Position numbers and translations under genes: made by a program. A DNA stretch of 13,563 nt from Elusimicrobiota bacterium (GTDB taxonomy: Bacteria; CG03; SLGR01), in assembly GCA_012511615.1 (NCBI GenBank), contig JAAZFS010000084.1, positions 1-13,563 on the forward strand. The letters run 5' to 3'. Within the stretch, counting starts at the first letter, position 1. Each line of letters opens with the position of its first letter. Below the pieces are notes generated by a model. That model was given only the letters and a program-made list of their open reading frames with translations, ran no database searches and was not told where the DNA came from. Positions 1-7,455 of this stretch are shown one piece after another.

Positions 1-213
1 AAAGTAGATAAATACTCTCTTTGGGCAGCATCTGAGAGAAAAAAGCAGGCCGGCCCGATTAATGTTATTTTTAATCCTTTCTTTAGGTTTATTAAAATGT
101 ATTTTCTCAAGCTGGGATTTCTAGATGGTATCCATGGATTTGCTATTTGTTTCATGGGATCATTTAGCGTGTTTTTGAAATATTTTAGGTCATATTTAGG
201 AGAAAAAGTTTAA
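1..213 (+). CDS. GT2 family glycosyltransferase, C-terminal fragment (LgtF/WaaE-like)
   Basis: This gene enters from the left edge. Frame 1 is open from base 1 to TAA at 211-213, giving the last 70 residues. The tail, with a phenylalanine-rich stretch around FFRFIKMYFLKLGFLDG and then a hydrophobic segment and basic end, looks like the C-terminus of LgtF/WaaE/KdtX-type GT2 enzymes, which add a glucose-type sugar to the inner core of LPS at the cytoplasmic face of the membrane. The catalytic GT-A domain lies outside the window, so donor and acceptor cannot be inferred. It lies 41 bases upstream of a second GT2 gene on the same strand, consistent with one transcription unit. Family assignment rests on the C-terminal pattern only. 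Confidence 0.7.
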   Translation, partial: KVDKYSLWAASERKKQAGPINVIFNPFFRFIKMYFLKLGFLDGIHGFAICFMGSFSVFLKYFRSYLGEKV

Positions 214-254
214 AAAGTCCTAGAGTTTTAGGAAAAGTAAAAGAGGCAAAATAT

Positions 255-1127
255 ATGAGATTAAGTGGAATTACCTTTGTTAAAGATGCGATTAAATTTG
301 ATTTTCCCATTAAGGAAGTTATTTCATCTATGCTACCAATATGTGATGAAGTATACGCCAATATTGGGGTGTCTGAAGATGATACTCTGGAATTAGTCAA
401 TTCTATAGATGATCCTAAACTTAAAGTTTTTGAGACTGAGTGGGACCCTGATTTTAAGGCCAAGGGTAGGATACTGGCAGTACAGACCAATATCCCTCTT
501 TATAAATGCAGAGGGGATTGGGTCCTTTACCTTCAGGGAGATGAGGTTCTTCACGAAGATGATTATGATGCCATTCTCGCTACGCTTGATAAATATAAAG
601 ATGACCATAGGGTTGAGGGGTTTTTATTTGATTACTATCATTTTTTCGGAGACCACAATCATTATGCCCGTTCATATCATTGGTACAAGCAGGAAATAAG
701 AATTATCAGAAATCACCTTGGTATCCAATCTTGGCGTAGCGCACAGAGCTTTAGGGTTGATGGTAGAAAGCTCCGGGTTAAGCGGATGCCAGCGACCATA
801 TATCATTACGGTTGGGTGAGAGACCCCCACAAAATGGCGGTTAAGAAAAAATACCATGATTCCCTCCACCATGGAGACAGTGATGAAAAAGCACCCGAAA
901 AACTTGAATTTTCAGAGTTTATAGATCCCTATATGCTGGCAGAATATAAAGGTAGTCATCCAGCTGCAGTTAAGGAGCGGGTGGAGAACTGGAAGTATCC
1001 TTTTGATCCTGCAAAAAACCCGAGAAAATTATCCTTAAAGGATATGAAGTATCGCGTGCTAGACTTTATCGATTATAGGACTGGAATAAGAATAGGTGAA
1101 TATAGGAATTTTAAACTTATCAAGTAG
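255..1127 (+). CDS. GT2-type (GT-A fold) glycosyltransferase
   Basis: A 290-residue soluble protein. The start MRLSGITFVKDA fits the usual start of a GT2 subfamily that opens with a short beta strand followed by F(V/I)(R/K)(N/D)A; the reading frame stays open upstream but shows no better start. Residues 93-103 (LQGDEVLHEDD) occupy the place of the metal- and nucleotide-binding DXD motif, here as GDE. The later conserved blocks are SWRSAQSFR (159-167) and IYHYGWVRDP (182-191), typical of this subfamily. No membrane segment is visible, so it should act at the cytoplasmic face of the inner membrane on nascent LPS core. A weak GAGG lies about 8 bases before ATG. Its TAG stop is followed directly by the ATG of the next gene, so the two are probably translationally coupled. 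Donor sugar is unknown. Confidence 0.82.
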   Translation: MRLSGITFVKDAIKFDFPIKEVISSMLPICDEVYANIGVSEDDTLELVNSIDDPKLKVFETEWDPDFKAKGRILAVQTNIPLYKCRGDWVLYLQGDEVLHEDDYDAILATLDKYKDDHRVEGFLFDYYHFFGDHNHYARSYHWYKQEIRIIRNHLGIQSWRSAQSFRVDGRKLRVKRMPATIYHYGWVRDPHKMAVKKKYHDSLHHGDSDEKAPEKLEFSEFIDPYMLAEYKGSHPAAVKERVENWKYPFDPAKNPRKLSLKDMKYRVLDFIDYRTGIRIGEYRNFKLIK

Positions 1128-2192
1128 ATGCCGTCTAAATTGAAAATACTTCACTTAGATACTGGAAACTTCTGGCGGGGTGGCCAGCAGCAGGTTTTTC
1201 TATTGGCCCGTGAATTAAAAAAAGCGGGTCTTAGTCAAAAATTACTTTCGCCCGCCTCGAGTCCACTTGCTAAGAAAGCAGAAGAAGAAGGACTAGAGCA
1301 TATTTCCTGGGATGCTGCGGGGGATTTAGATCTCAAGGCAGGTATGAATCTTAGGAAAATCATTAAAGCTGAAAAGCCCTCTATACTTCACCTTCATACC
1401 GCCCGCGCTCTTGGAGTTGCCTCTTGGTCCCTCTGGAAATACAAAAAACTCCCCAAAATTTTTACCAGAAGAGTAAATTTCCCTATGAAAAAGGGGGTCC
1501 CGACTCGGTTTAAATATTCGACTGCAGACAAAATTGTAGCTATATCCCTTGCTATTCAAAATCAACTTCTTGAGTTTGGTATTGAGGATTCTGAACAGAT
1601 ATATTCCTGTGTTGATACAGAAATGTTTTATCCCAGGTCGGAGCGCAAGGCTGGTAAAATTCGTATTGGTATGGCTGGTGCCATAGGCTTGGATGATAAG
1701 GATTATATTACATTTGTAGATACCGCTCGAATACTCAAGGATTCCGGCGAGGATCTTATTTTTGAAATAGCTGGTGCTGGCCGAGATAAAATGATTTTAA
1801 AAAAATACATAGAAGATCAGGGACTTTCGAATAGGGTAATAATCAGGGGATTCTTAGAAGATATGCCAGCTTTCTTTACCTCGCTTGATATTTTGCTTCA
1901 CACGGTCCACTATGAAGGCTTAGGAACCTCCATACTCCAGGCTTTTTCTTCAGGTTTACCAGTGGTTGCGACCTCCGCTGGTGGGATTCCAGAGATAGTC
2001 GATGATGGTCGGGACGGCTACCTCATACCTGTCAGAGATCCTCAGGCTGCGGCCGACCAACTGAAAATACTTATAGACTCTCCAGAAAAAAGAGAAAGAT
2101 TTGCTGAGGCCGGCAGGGAAAAAGTTCTTAACACTTTCTCTACGGAAGTATCTACTGAAAAATATTTAAAAATATATGAAAGTTTCACCTGA
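1128..2192 (+). CDS. GT4 family glycosyltransferase (GT-B fold)
   Basis: A 354-residue retaining-type glycosyltransferase. The N-terminal Rossmann domain begins KILHLDTGNFWRGGQQ (5-20), with the GGxQQ glycine loop of GT-B enzymes. The C-terminal nucleotide-sugar domain carries GAGRD (216-220) and the block from Y262 to about T282, with EGLGTSIL followed by QAFSSGLPVVAT. This is the EX7E region, but the second acidic residue is Gln271 (E263-x7-Q271). The motif GGIPEIV (285-291) and DGYLIP (296-301) follow, as expected for GT4. The start codon abuts the stop of the previous gene with no spacer, and the 3' end overlaps the next gene by 17 bases. The context suggests an LPS-core sugar transferase; sugar specificity cannot be read from sequence. 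Confidence 0.85.
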   Translation: MPSKLKILHLDTGNFWRGGQQQVFLLARELKKAGLSQKLLSPASSPLAKKAEEEGLEHISWDAAGDLDLKAGMNLRKIIKAEKPSILHLHTARALGVASWSLWKYKKLPKIFTRRVNFPMKKGVPTRFKYSTADKIVAISLAIQNQLLEFGIEDSEQIYSCVDTEMFYPRSERKAGKIRIGMAGAIGLDDKDYITFVDTARILKDSGEDLIFEIAGAGRDKMILKKYIEDQGLSNRVIIRGFLEDMPAFFTSLDILLHTVHYEGLGTSILQAFSSGLPVVATSAGGIPEIVDDGRDGYLIPVRDPQAAADQLKILIDSPEKRERFAEAGREKVLNTFSTEVSTEKYLKIYESFT

Positions 2193-3138
2193 ACTTTCAC
2201 CAAAAAAAATTGCGGTTATAGCTCCCAATAAACCTTTTTTTGGGGCCCTGATAGTTACCATACCTTTCTTTAGGGCTCTGCGGGAACTTTTTCCGGAGGC
2301 AGAGCTGGATATTTTCTCTCCGCGAAAAGAGTTTGCCATGATTCAAGAACTGGGTCTAGCGGATAAAATTATTGAATATGATATAAAGGGAGGGAGCTCA
2401 GGATTCTTTACAACCTTATCTCTTTTAAGAGAGGGGTCTTATCATGCTCTTATTGTAATGAGAAGGGAATCTATGAGGGACCGCTTATTAGGTTTTTTCT
2501 CAGGTATTCCCTTGAGGTTAGGTTTTATGAAAAAAAGATGTCCCTTTATATTTCACGAGAGTATTCCCTATGATAAATATATCTACAGGGGAGAAAATTA
2601 TCTGAATCTTATATGGCTCCTGGGAGAAAATGCTCCACTTCGGTTTTTTAGACCATATGGGGAATCTACCAAAAAACGGGACTCAATTTGGCTGCTTCCA
2701 TGCGGATCAGATGAGGAAAAACTTTGGCCGCCAGAAAATTATGCCAAGCTGGCCAGATTAATAAGAAACCGTCTTGATTTAAGGGTTAAATTTATTTTAG
2801 GGCCTGGTGAAAAATCTTCGTTTTTTGAAGAGGAGTTTAAGGGGGATGAGAAGGTCGAATTTTTAAAAAACCTGCCTCTGAAAGAACTTCTCCTTGAAGC
2901 TTCCTCCAGCGCCGCTTCAGTCGGTAATGATTGCGGACCAGGCCATATTGCTCAGACTATGGGAGTAAAAAGTATTGTTCTTTTCGCTGCGGAAAAGAAT
3001 GTAGATGAGTGGGTAAATATTGCAGGTGGATCCAAATCTATTGTATCATCGGGTCCGATTGAAATGATAGACTTAGAGGAAGTTTTCACTGATTTAGAAG
3101 AAATCTTAAAAAGGCCTGGATCTGATAGGAAAATATAG
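2176..3138 (+). CDS. GT9 (heptosyltransferase-like) protein lacking the N-terminal Asp
   Basis: A 320-residue GT-B protein of the ADP-heptose:LPS heptosyltransferase family. The C-terminal half is clear: LLPCGSDEEKLWPPENYAKLA (173-193) matches the donor-side K-x-W-P-x-E-x-(Y/F) block, and NDCGPGHIAQTMG (251-263) is the GT9 signature. The N-terminal half has the right layout (KIAVIAP, then a helix ending IPFFRALRELFPEAELD), but where WaaC-type enzymes have GD before xxxxxP this protein has G23-A24 (FFGALIVTIP). The aspartate considered the catalytic base in WaaC (Asp13) is therefore missing by alignment. It may be inactive, have another role, or use a different residue. It overlaps the preceding gene by 17 bases, and its stop codon touches the ribosome-binding site of the next gene. 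Confidence 0.82.
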   Translation: MKVSPELSPKKIAVIAPNKPFFGALIVTIPFFRALRELFPEAELDIFSPRKEFAMIQELGLADKIIEYDIKGGSSGFFTTLSLLREGSYHALIVMRRESMRDRLLGFFSGIPLRLGFMKKRCPFIFHESIPYDKYIYRGENYLNLIWLLGENAPLRFFRPYGESTKKRDSIWLLPCGSDEEKLWPPENYAKLARLIRNRLDLRVKFILGPGEKSSFFEEEFKGDEKVEFLKNLPLKELLLEASSSAASVGNDCGPGHIAQTMGVKSIVLFAAEKNVDEWVNIAGGSKSIVSSGPIEMIDLEEVFTDLEEILKRPGSDRKI

Positions 3139-3146
3139 GAGAAAAA

Positions 3147-3755
3147 ATGAAAGATAAAATAAAGGCTAATTTTATTACAAGGATACACAAGGAAATTGTT
3201 GAGGGACTTCATAATTCCGAGGATTTTGATTTGTCAGTTCCAGAGGGAGAATTTTTTGCTGCACTAAAGGAGAATATGCTCTGCAATTACCGGCTCTGGC
3301 ATCTGGAGGATGATGCTCGGATGGAGAATGTGGAAGACTCTTTTATAGCGGAGCTCAAAAGAAAGATAGATAAGCAAAACCAGATGAGGAATGACTTTGT
3401 TGAGGAAATGGATGTAGCTCTTGAGTCAATTTTGCCCCAATTAAGTGAAGAAGAAAAAAAACTTATCCCATCCAATACCGAAACTCCGGGTTCGGCCATT
3501 GACCGGATGAGTATAGCATCCTTGAAAATATTTCACATGGCAGAAGAGGCTGCTAGGGATGACGCTTCTGAGGAACATATCCAGAAATCTAGTAGTCGTC
3601 TGAATCTCATCAAAATCCAGCTTTCTGACCTGATGGCTGCTTTTGACCTTCTCGTATCCGATTTATTTGCCAAAGAAAAACAATTAAAAATTTACCGGCA
3701 GTTTAAAATGTACAATGACCCAGAATTCAATCCCTCACTCTATGGGAAAAATTAA
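3147..3755 (+). CDS. DUF4254 domain protein
   Basis: A 202-residue, mostly helical, highly charged protein with no signal peptide or membrane segment. I recognise it as DUF4254 from NYRLWHLEDDAR (47-58), the KRKIDKQNQMRND stretch (about 70-82), SNTETPGSAIDRMSIASLKIFHM (108-130), and the end KMYNDPEFNPSLYG (187-200). The family has no assigned function that I know of. From memory it often lies beside heptosyltransferase-like GT9 genes, and here it sits exactly between two. The start is well supported: AGGAG at 3137-3141 lies 5 bases before ATG and overlaps the stop of the upstream GT9. The 3' end overlaps the next GT9 gene. A partner or regulator of core glycosyltransferases is plausible but is inference only. 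Confidence 0.87.
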   Translation: MKDKIKANFITRIHKEIVEGLHNSEDFDLSVPEGEFFAALKENMLCNYRLWHLEDDARMENVEDSFIAELKRKIDKQNQMRNDFVEEMDVALESILPQLSEEEKKLIPSNTETPGSAIDRMSIASLKIFHMAEEAARDDASEEHIQKSSSRLNLIKIQLSDLMAAFDLLVSDLFAKEKQLKIYRQFKMYNDPEFNPSLYGKN

Positions 3756-4788
3756 AGGCAGAGAAAAAGTACTGATAATACAGTTTAGCCCCTTGGGGGA
3801 TATTCTGTTGACTCTTCCTGTTGCAGAATATCTTAAAACGCACTGGCCGGGACTTCAGATTGATTTTCTCATGTATGGGGCCTATCGTCCTCTTGTAGAG
3901 AATAATCCTCACATTGATAAAGTCTTAACTCTTTCTGGCTCTTCAAAGGGTGGTCTAAAAAGAAAGGTTAGCTATATACCAGAGCGTTTTTTTACTGCTA
4001 TCCGAATGAGGGAAGAAAAATATGATATTGTTTTAGATTACATTGGTCATTCTTCATCGGCCCTGCTTTCCTATTTTAGCGCTGCTTCGGTTACTGCTGG
4101 CTATGGAAGTCTGCGCTTGAGAGGTCGGCTCTACAATACGAAGGCCTATCATCCGCCTGTAAAAAGGTATTCTGTGGACAAAAAATATGATCTTCTGGAA
4201 CCAGTTTTAGGAAAGGTGGAAAACCCCCTAACTCAGACCCGGATGTATCTTACAGAGGAAGAGACCCAGGCCGCAAAAAAATATTTTGATGAGAAAAATC
4301 TGACTGGTAAATTTACCGTTCTCTTTTCTCCTGATAGCCCACGTGTAAAGAAAAAATGGGCAGAAGAATCATATATTAAACTTGGCCGCCTGCTTTCTGA
4401 ACGCTATGGGGCAAAGATTCTACTTCTTTACGGCCCCGGCGAAGAGGAGTGTAGTCAAATAATTCAAAAAGGGATAGGAGAATCGGCTATTCTACTTCCG
4501 CCAACCAGTGTGAGAGAAGCGGCCGCCTTGTTAAAGGAGGTTTCTTTGACTGTCTTAAATGACGGAGGGGTTAAGCATATTGCCGTTGCTGTAGAGACTC
4601 CATCAGTTAGCATTTTCGGTGGAACAGACTTAACTTCTTGGCATCCTCCAAAACTTGAATGGGCCCGGGCCATACAGGGAGAATATGAGGAAGGGGATAA
4701 TAGTTTTAAGATTAGCCCTGAAAGAGTTATGGAGGAGATTGAGACCATGATTTCTGCCGGATATATTTCGGTTTTGAAAAAGCCTTAG
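3742..4788 (+). CDS. GT9 family glycosyltransferase (ADP-heptose:LPS heptosyltransferase-like)
   Basis: A heptosyltransferase-like GT-B enzyme of 348 residues from this start. The N-terminal strand KVLIIQFSPLGDILLTLP carries the GD motif (Asp20, equivalent to the proposed catalytic Asp13 of WaaC), unlike the GT9 two genes upstream. SPDSPRVKKKWAEESYIKL supplies the K-x-W-x-x-E block, and NDGGVKHIA (273-281) with FGGTDLTSWHPP is the GT9 donor-binding signature. It would transfer a heptose-type sugar to the inner core at the cytoplasmic membrane face; substrate is not provable. An upstream in-frame ATG at 3715 would add nine residues and lengthen the overlap with the DUF4254 gene from 14 to 41 bases. 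I prefer 3742 because the homologous part begins just after it, but neither start has a clear ribosome-binding site. Confidence 0.85.
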   Translation: MGKIKGREKVLIIQFSPLGDILLTLPVAEYLKTHWPGLQIDFLMYGAYRPLVENNPHIDKVLTLSGSSKGGLKRKVSYIPERFFTAIRMREEKYDIVLDYIGHSSSALLSYFSAASVTAGYGSLRLRGRLYNTKAYHPPVKRYSVDKKYDLLEPVLGKVENPLTQTRMYLTEEETQAAKKYFDEKNLTGKFTVLFSPDSPRVKKKWAEESYIKLGRLLSERYGAKILLLYGPGEEECSQIIQKGIGESAILLPPTSVREAAALLKEVSLTVLNDGGVKHIAVAVETPSVSIFGGTDLTSWHPPKLEWARAIQGEYEEGDNSFKISPERVMEEIETMISAGYISVLKKP

Positions 4789-4806
4789 TTACTCCTGGCT
4801 CTGTAT

Positions 4807-4835
4807 TTGCAAAAAATTTTCGATAGCGATATAAT
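4807..4835 (+). promoter_or_regulatory. Sigma70-like promoter before the first O-antigen ligase gene
   Basis: TTGCAA (4807-4812) is followed by a 17-base spacer and a perfect TATAAT (4830-4835). A start around 4841-4843 would leave only a few bases before ATG 4847, the likely original start of the ligase, implying an almost leaderless message. The sequence match is good, and the element lies in a true 123-base gap. Use in this organism is inferred. Confidence 0.5.
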
Positions 4836-4846
4836 CGTGAGACATT

Positions 4847-4948
4847 ATGAAAACAAATCATCTAAATAAAATAGACAATATTGAGAAAAGACTCTTTAAT
4901 TTTGGCCTTATTTGCTGGCTACCAGCGTGGCTTTTTCAATTTCAATAA
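4847..4948 (+). other. Displaced N-terminal reading frame of the first O-antigen ligase
   Basis: A 33-codon frame runs from ATG 4847 to TAA 4946-4948. Its stretch NIEKRLFNFGLICWL, joined to TSVAFSISIM from the adjacent frame, gives an N-terminus that aligns without gaps to TISDKLLGAG...TFSLSIM of the paralogous ligase downstream. The frames must switch near 4916-4921 (GCTGGCTACC). One extra base there would restore a single open frame from 4847. I therefore read this as the true 5' end of the ligase gene, separated by a one-base deletion (or assembly error), rather than as an independent small gene. I see no slippery heptamer that would suggest programmed frameshifting. Confidence 0.6.
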
Positions 4949-6060
4949 TGAATGCAGTTTTTATTTTTCTTTTTGCAGCTTTTGTAATTAGATTTTTGCA
5001 GGGAGAGATTCAGTTTATAAAAACTGGCTTGGAAATTCCTCTTTTGCTCTTTATGGGACTCTATTTCTTAAGTGCTTTCCTATCTCCAGAGCCTCAGAGA
5101 AGTATTTCATATACGATTAGAAATTTTTGGCATATACTCTATATGTATGCAGTGATTTATCTTTTTACTGGAGATGATATCAAGCGTTTTGTGAAGATAA
5201 TGGCCTGGTCAGCTGTTGCCGTTTCCATATACTCAGTCTTTCAGTCATTATTGGGGCTTCATACAGAAATCAATCTCCGCCTTCCTGACAAGACCTACAT
5301 GATGGTAAGGCCTAGAGATAGGATAGCTTTTGAGCTAGGCGGTTGGCCAGTTAGGATGGGGACAGGGATAACTGGTCATCATCTTACTTATGGTGGTCAA
5401 ATATTGATGATGGGTTTCTTTGTTTGGTCTGCTTTTAAGAAAAAATGGGCTTTTGCCCTGACCACAGTATCAGTGTTTTTAAGTTTTGCTTACAGCGCTT
5501 GGCTGGGTTTTGTGGGTGCCATATTTATCTATTTTGGTTTTCGGAAAAAAACTGCGCCCTATGCTCTGGCTCTTGTGCTTGTTTTCTTTAGTCTGCTTTT
5601 TCTAGTTCCTGGAAACAAGGATAAGGTGATTAGAAAGTTTGATGATAGGGTTAGGATTTGGAAGGCAGCGGCTGTTATGTATTCAGAAAAACCAGTCTTA
5701 GGTATAGGACCAAATCAGTTTAAAAGAAATTATAAGGAAAACTTTCTAGACAAATATCCAGGAGATCTTGTCGGCCATTCGCATTCAGTGTACTTGGATC
5801 TTTTGGCTGAAGTGGGGACACTTACATTTCTTGCTTTCTTTCTTTTTATAGGAGTTTTTATCAAAAAATACGGTAGGACCCATCCAGGAGAATTCCACGG
5901 AATTCAGACTGCCTGTAATCTTGCCTTTATCGGCATAGCTATAGCAGGAATATTTCAGAATTATCATACTGCTGCAGAGAACTCTGTCTTGATTTGGATT
6001 TTATTTGGTATTGCTGTTAAGACAAGGTTGCTTCAGGCAAATCCATCTCTAGACGACTAA
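4912..6060 (+). CDS. Wzy_C family O-antigen ligase/polymerase-like membrane protein (first copy)
   Basis: A polytopic inner-membrane protein, 382 residues from a TTG start. Around ten hydrophobic segments alternate with short basic loops. The large periplasmic loop carries the Wzy_C/WaaL pattern: DDRVRIWKAA (244-253), PVLGIGPNQF (261-270), and GHSHSVYLDLLAEVG (288-302) with H289 and H291. Members either ligate undecaprenyl-linked O-antigen to lipid A-core or polymerise glycans at the periplasmic face, and sequence alone does not separate the two. TTG 4912 is only the first start left in this frame. The first transmembrane segment appears to begin in another frame from ATG 4847, so the gene is probably frameshifted near 4918 in this sequence. 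A paralog follows 115 bases downstream. Confidence 0.82.
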   Translation: MLATSVAFSISIMNAVFIFLFAAFVIRFLQGEIQFIKTGLEIPLLLFMGLYFLSAFLSPEPQRSISYTIRNFWHILYMYAVIYLFTGDDIKRFVKIMAWSAVAVSIYSVFQSLLGLHTEINLRLPDKTYMMVRPRDRIAFELGGWPVRMGTGITGHHLTYGGQILMMGFFVWSAFKKKWAFALTTVSVFLSFAYSAWLGFVGAIFIYFGFRKKTAPYALALVLVFFSLLFLVPGNKDKVIRKFDDRVRIWKAAAVMYSEKPVLGIGPNQFKRNYKENFLDKYPGDLVGHSHSVYLDLLAEVGTLTFLAFFLFIGVFIKKYGRTHPGEFHGIQTACNLAFIGIAIAGIFQNYHTAAENSVLIWILFGIAVKTRLLQANPSLDD

Positions 6061-6128
6061 CTTTATTTAAAAGGTTTTTAGACGGTCCAGATTTTCCCTG
6101 CCAAAACCCTTATAATTTAAGGTAAATC

Positions 6129-6155
6129 TTGTATAAATCTGACTATTATTATAAT
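6129..6155 (+). promoter_or_regulatory. Possible promoter before the second O-antigen ligase gene
   Basis: TTGTAT (6129-6134) and TATAAT (6150-6155) are separated by 15 bases, which is shorter than ideal. A start near 6162 would give a leader of about 14 bases and no Shine-Dalgarno sequence before ATG 6176. The region is AT-rich, so a chance match is quite possible. The parallel with the promoter at 4807 gives modest support. Confidence 0.33.
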
Positions 6156-6175
6156 ATAGACGAAATAATCAAAAA

Positions 6176-7411
6176 ATGCCTAAATTAAATTTAAAAACTA
6201 TCTCGGATAAACTTTTGGGTGCAGGAATATTTCTCCTAGCAGCTGGTCTAACTTTTTCCTTATCTATTATGACCTCAGGAATCCTGTTTCTTTTACTGGT
6301 TTTGATAATGAAAGTTTTTCTTGGGGAAGTGAAAATTCGTTCCACTGGTCTAGAAAAACCACTCTTTTTGTTTTTTGCTTTTTATTTCATCAGCGCTTTT
6401 CTGAGTCCAGACTCCTCAAAAAGCATTGCTTATATATTTAGAAAATTCTGGTACATTTTGGCCATGTATGAGGTTTATTATCTTTTTGAAGAGAGAGATA
6501 TGAACCGGTTCTTTAGGACCCTGGTCTGGTCTACAGCAATATTAGCTATATTTTCGGCGGGTCAGGCCCTGATTGGACTGAACTTTGCACTTGAGTTTAG
6601 CGTCGGAGATAATTTCCGGCTCAAGGCTCCTCAACTTTTCAGGGTTTTTGAAAACTCTTCGCTCCATCTCTATCATGCTACTGGCTTATTTGGAAGTCCA
6701 ATGACCTTTGGCGGACAGATGCTCATGCTTGTTTTTGTGGTTTTTGCCTTTTTTGAAAAGAAGTGGCAGAGCTGGACAGCATCTGCGGCCTTTCTTTTAA
6801 GTTTTTCATATAGCGTATGGTTCGGTTTTACCTTTGCTGCTTCTTATTATTATCATAAAGTTAGGAAAAAACCCCTAAAGAGTGTATTGGGTATTTTCCT
6901 TTTCATAATTCTTGTAATATCTATTCCAGGAAACTATTCAAAGCTTTCTAACCTATTGAAGGATCGAATTGAAAGCTGGAAGGTATCTGCCAGCTTTCAT
7001 GCTGAGAATCCCTGGTTTGGAGTAGGTCCCGGTGGTTTTGACGATTTCGTCAAGGCAAATCCAGAAGCCTTTCCAGAAACTTTTACAGCTTCTACGCCCC
7101 ATTCTGAATCAATGTACTTGAGAAAACTTGTTTGTGGAGGTGTCTTTAGTTTTGTCACCTTCCTTTATTTGATACTCGTGGCCTCCAAGCGGTTTGGAGG
7201 AGTATCAAGACTTATGAAAGAAAGATGGAAGCGGTTTTATTACGCATCTTGTACAGGGCTTGGGGCTATTATGCTTGCTGGCTTTTTTCACACCTATCTT
7301 TCAACTCCGGTCAATGCTGTTCTTATATGGACTCTGGCGGGAGTTATCCTCAAGCTTAAAGACAGTAGCTGGTCTCACAGCATGCTTATTCCTTCGCAAG
7401 ATATTGATTAG
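6176..7411 (+). CDS. Wzy_C family O-antigen ligase/polymerase-like membrane protein (second copy)
   Basis: A 411-residue polytopic membrane protein and clear paralog of the preceding gene. Shared landmarks include SIM near the first membrane segment, the STGLEKPL / KTGLEIPL loop, SAFLSP (73-78), FGGQ (178-181), SFSYSVWFGF (209-218), and PGN before the large loop. The Wzy_C loop holds KDRIESWKVSA (262-272), NPWFGVGPGGF (278-288) and TPHSESMYL (307-315). Where the first copy has HSHSVYL this one has HSESMYL, so the second histidine is Glu311, and the LLAEVG segment becomes KLVCGG. The start ATG 6176 has no visible ribosome-binding site. It probably acts in the periplasm on a lipid-linked glycan. 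The altered motif suggests a different acceptor or donor, or polymerase rather than ligase function; this is inference. Confidence 0.83.
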   Translation: MPKLNLKTISDKLLGAGIFLLAAGLTFSLSIMTSGILFLLLVLIMKVFLGEVKIRSTGLEKPLFLFFAFYFISAFLSPDSSKSIAYIFRKFWYILAMYEVYYLFEERDMNRFFRTLVWSTAILAIFSAGQALIGLNFALEFSVGDNFRLKAPQLFRVFENSSLHLYHATGLFGSPMTFGGQMLMLVFVVFAFFEKKWQSWTASAAFLLSFSYSVWFGFTFAASYYYHKVRKKPLKSVLGIFLFIILVISIPGNYSKLSNLLKDRIESWKVSASFHAENPWFGVGPGGFDDFVKANPEAFPETFTASTPHSESMYLRKLVCGGVFSFVTFLYLILVASKRFGGVSRLMKERWKRFYYASCTGLGAIMLAGFFHTYLSTPVNAVLIWTLAGVILKLKDSSWSHSMLIPSQDID

Positions 7412-7455
7412 AGGGTTTTCTTGTCGTTTTTCAAACTCTCTTTCTTTAGAAACCA

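Noticed and set aside
6071..6111. AAGGTTTT and AAAACCCTT as a possible terminator between the two ligase genes
   Set aside because: The stem needs a bulged C and a loop of 24 bases, and no GC-rich core or T run follows, so it does not look like an intrinsic terminator.
6111..6116. An extra TATAAT in the gap between the ligase genes
   Set aside because: No acceptable -35 element lies 15-19 bases upstream; in AT-rich spacer such hexamers are expected by chance.
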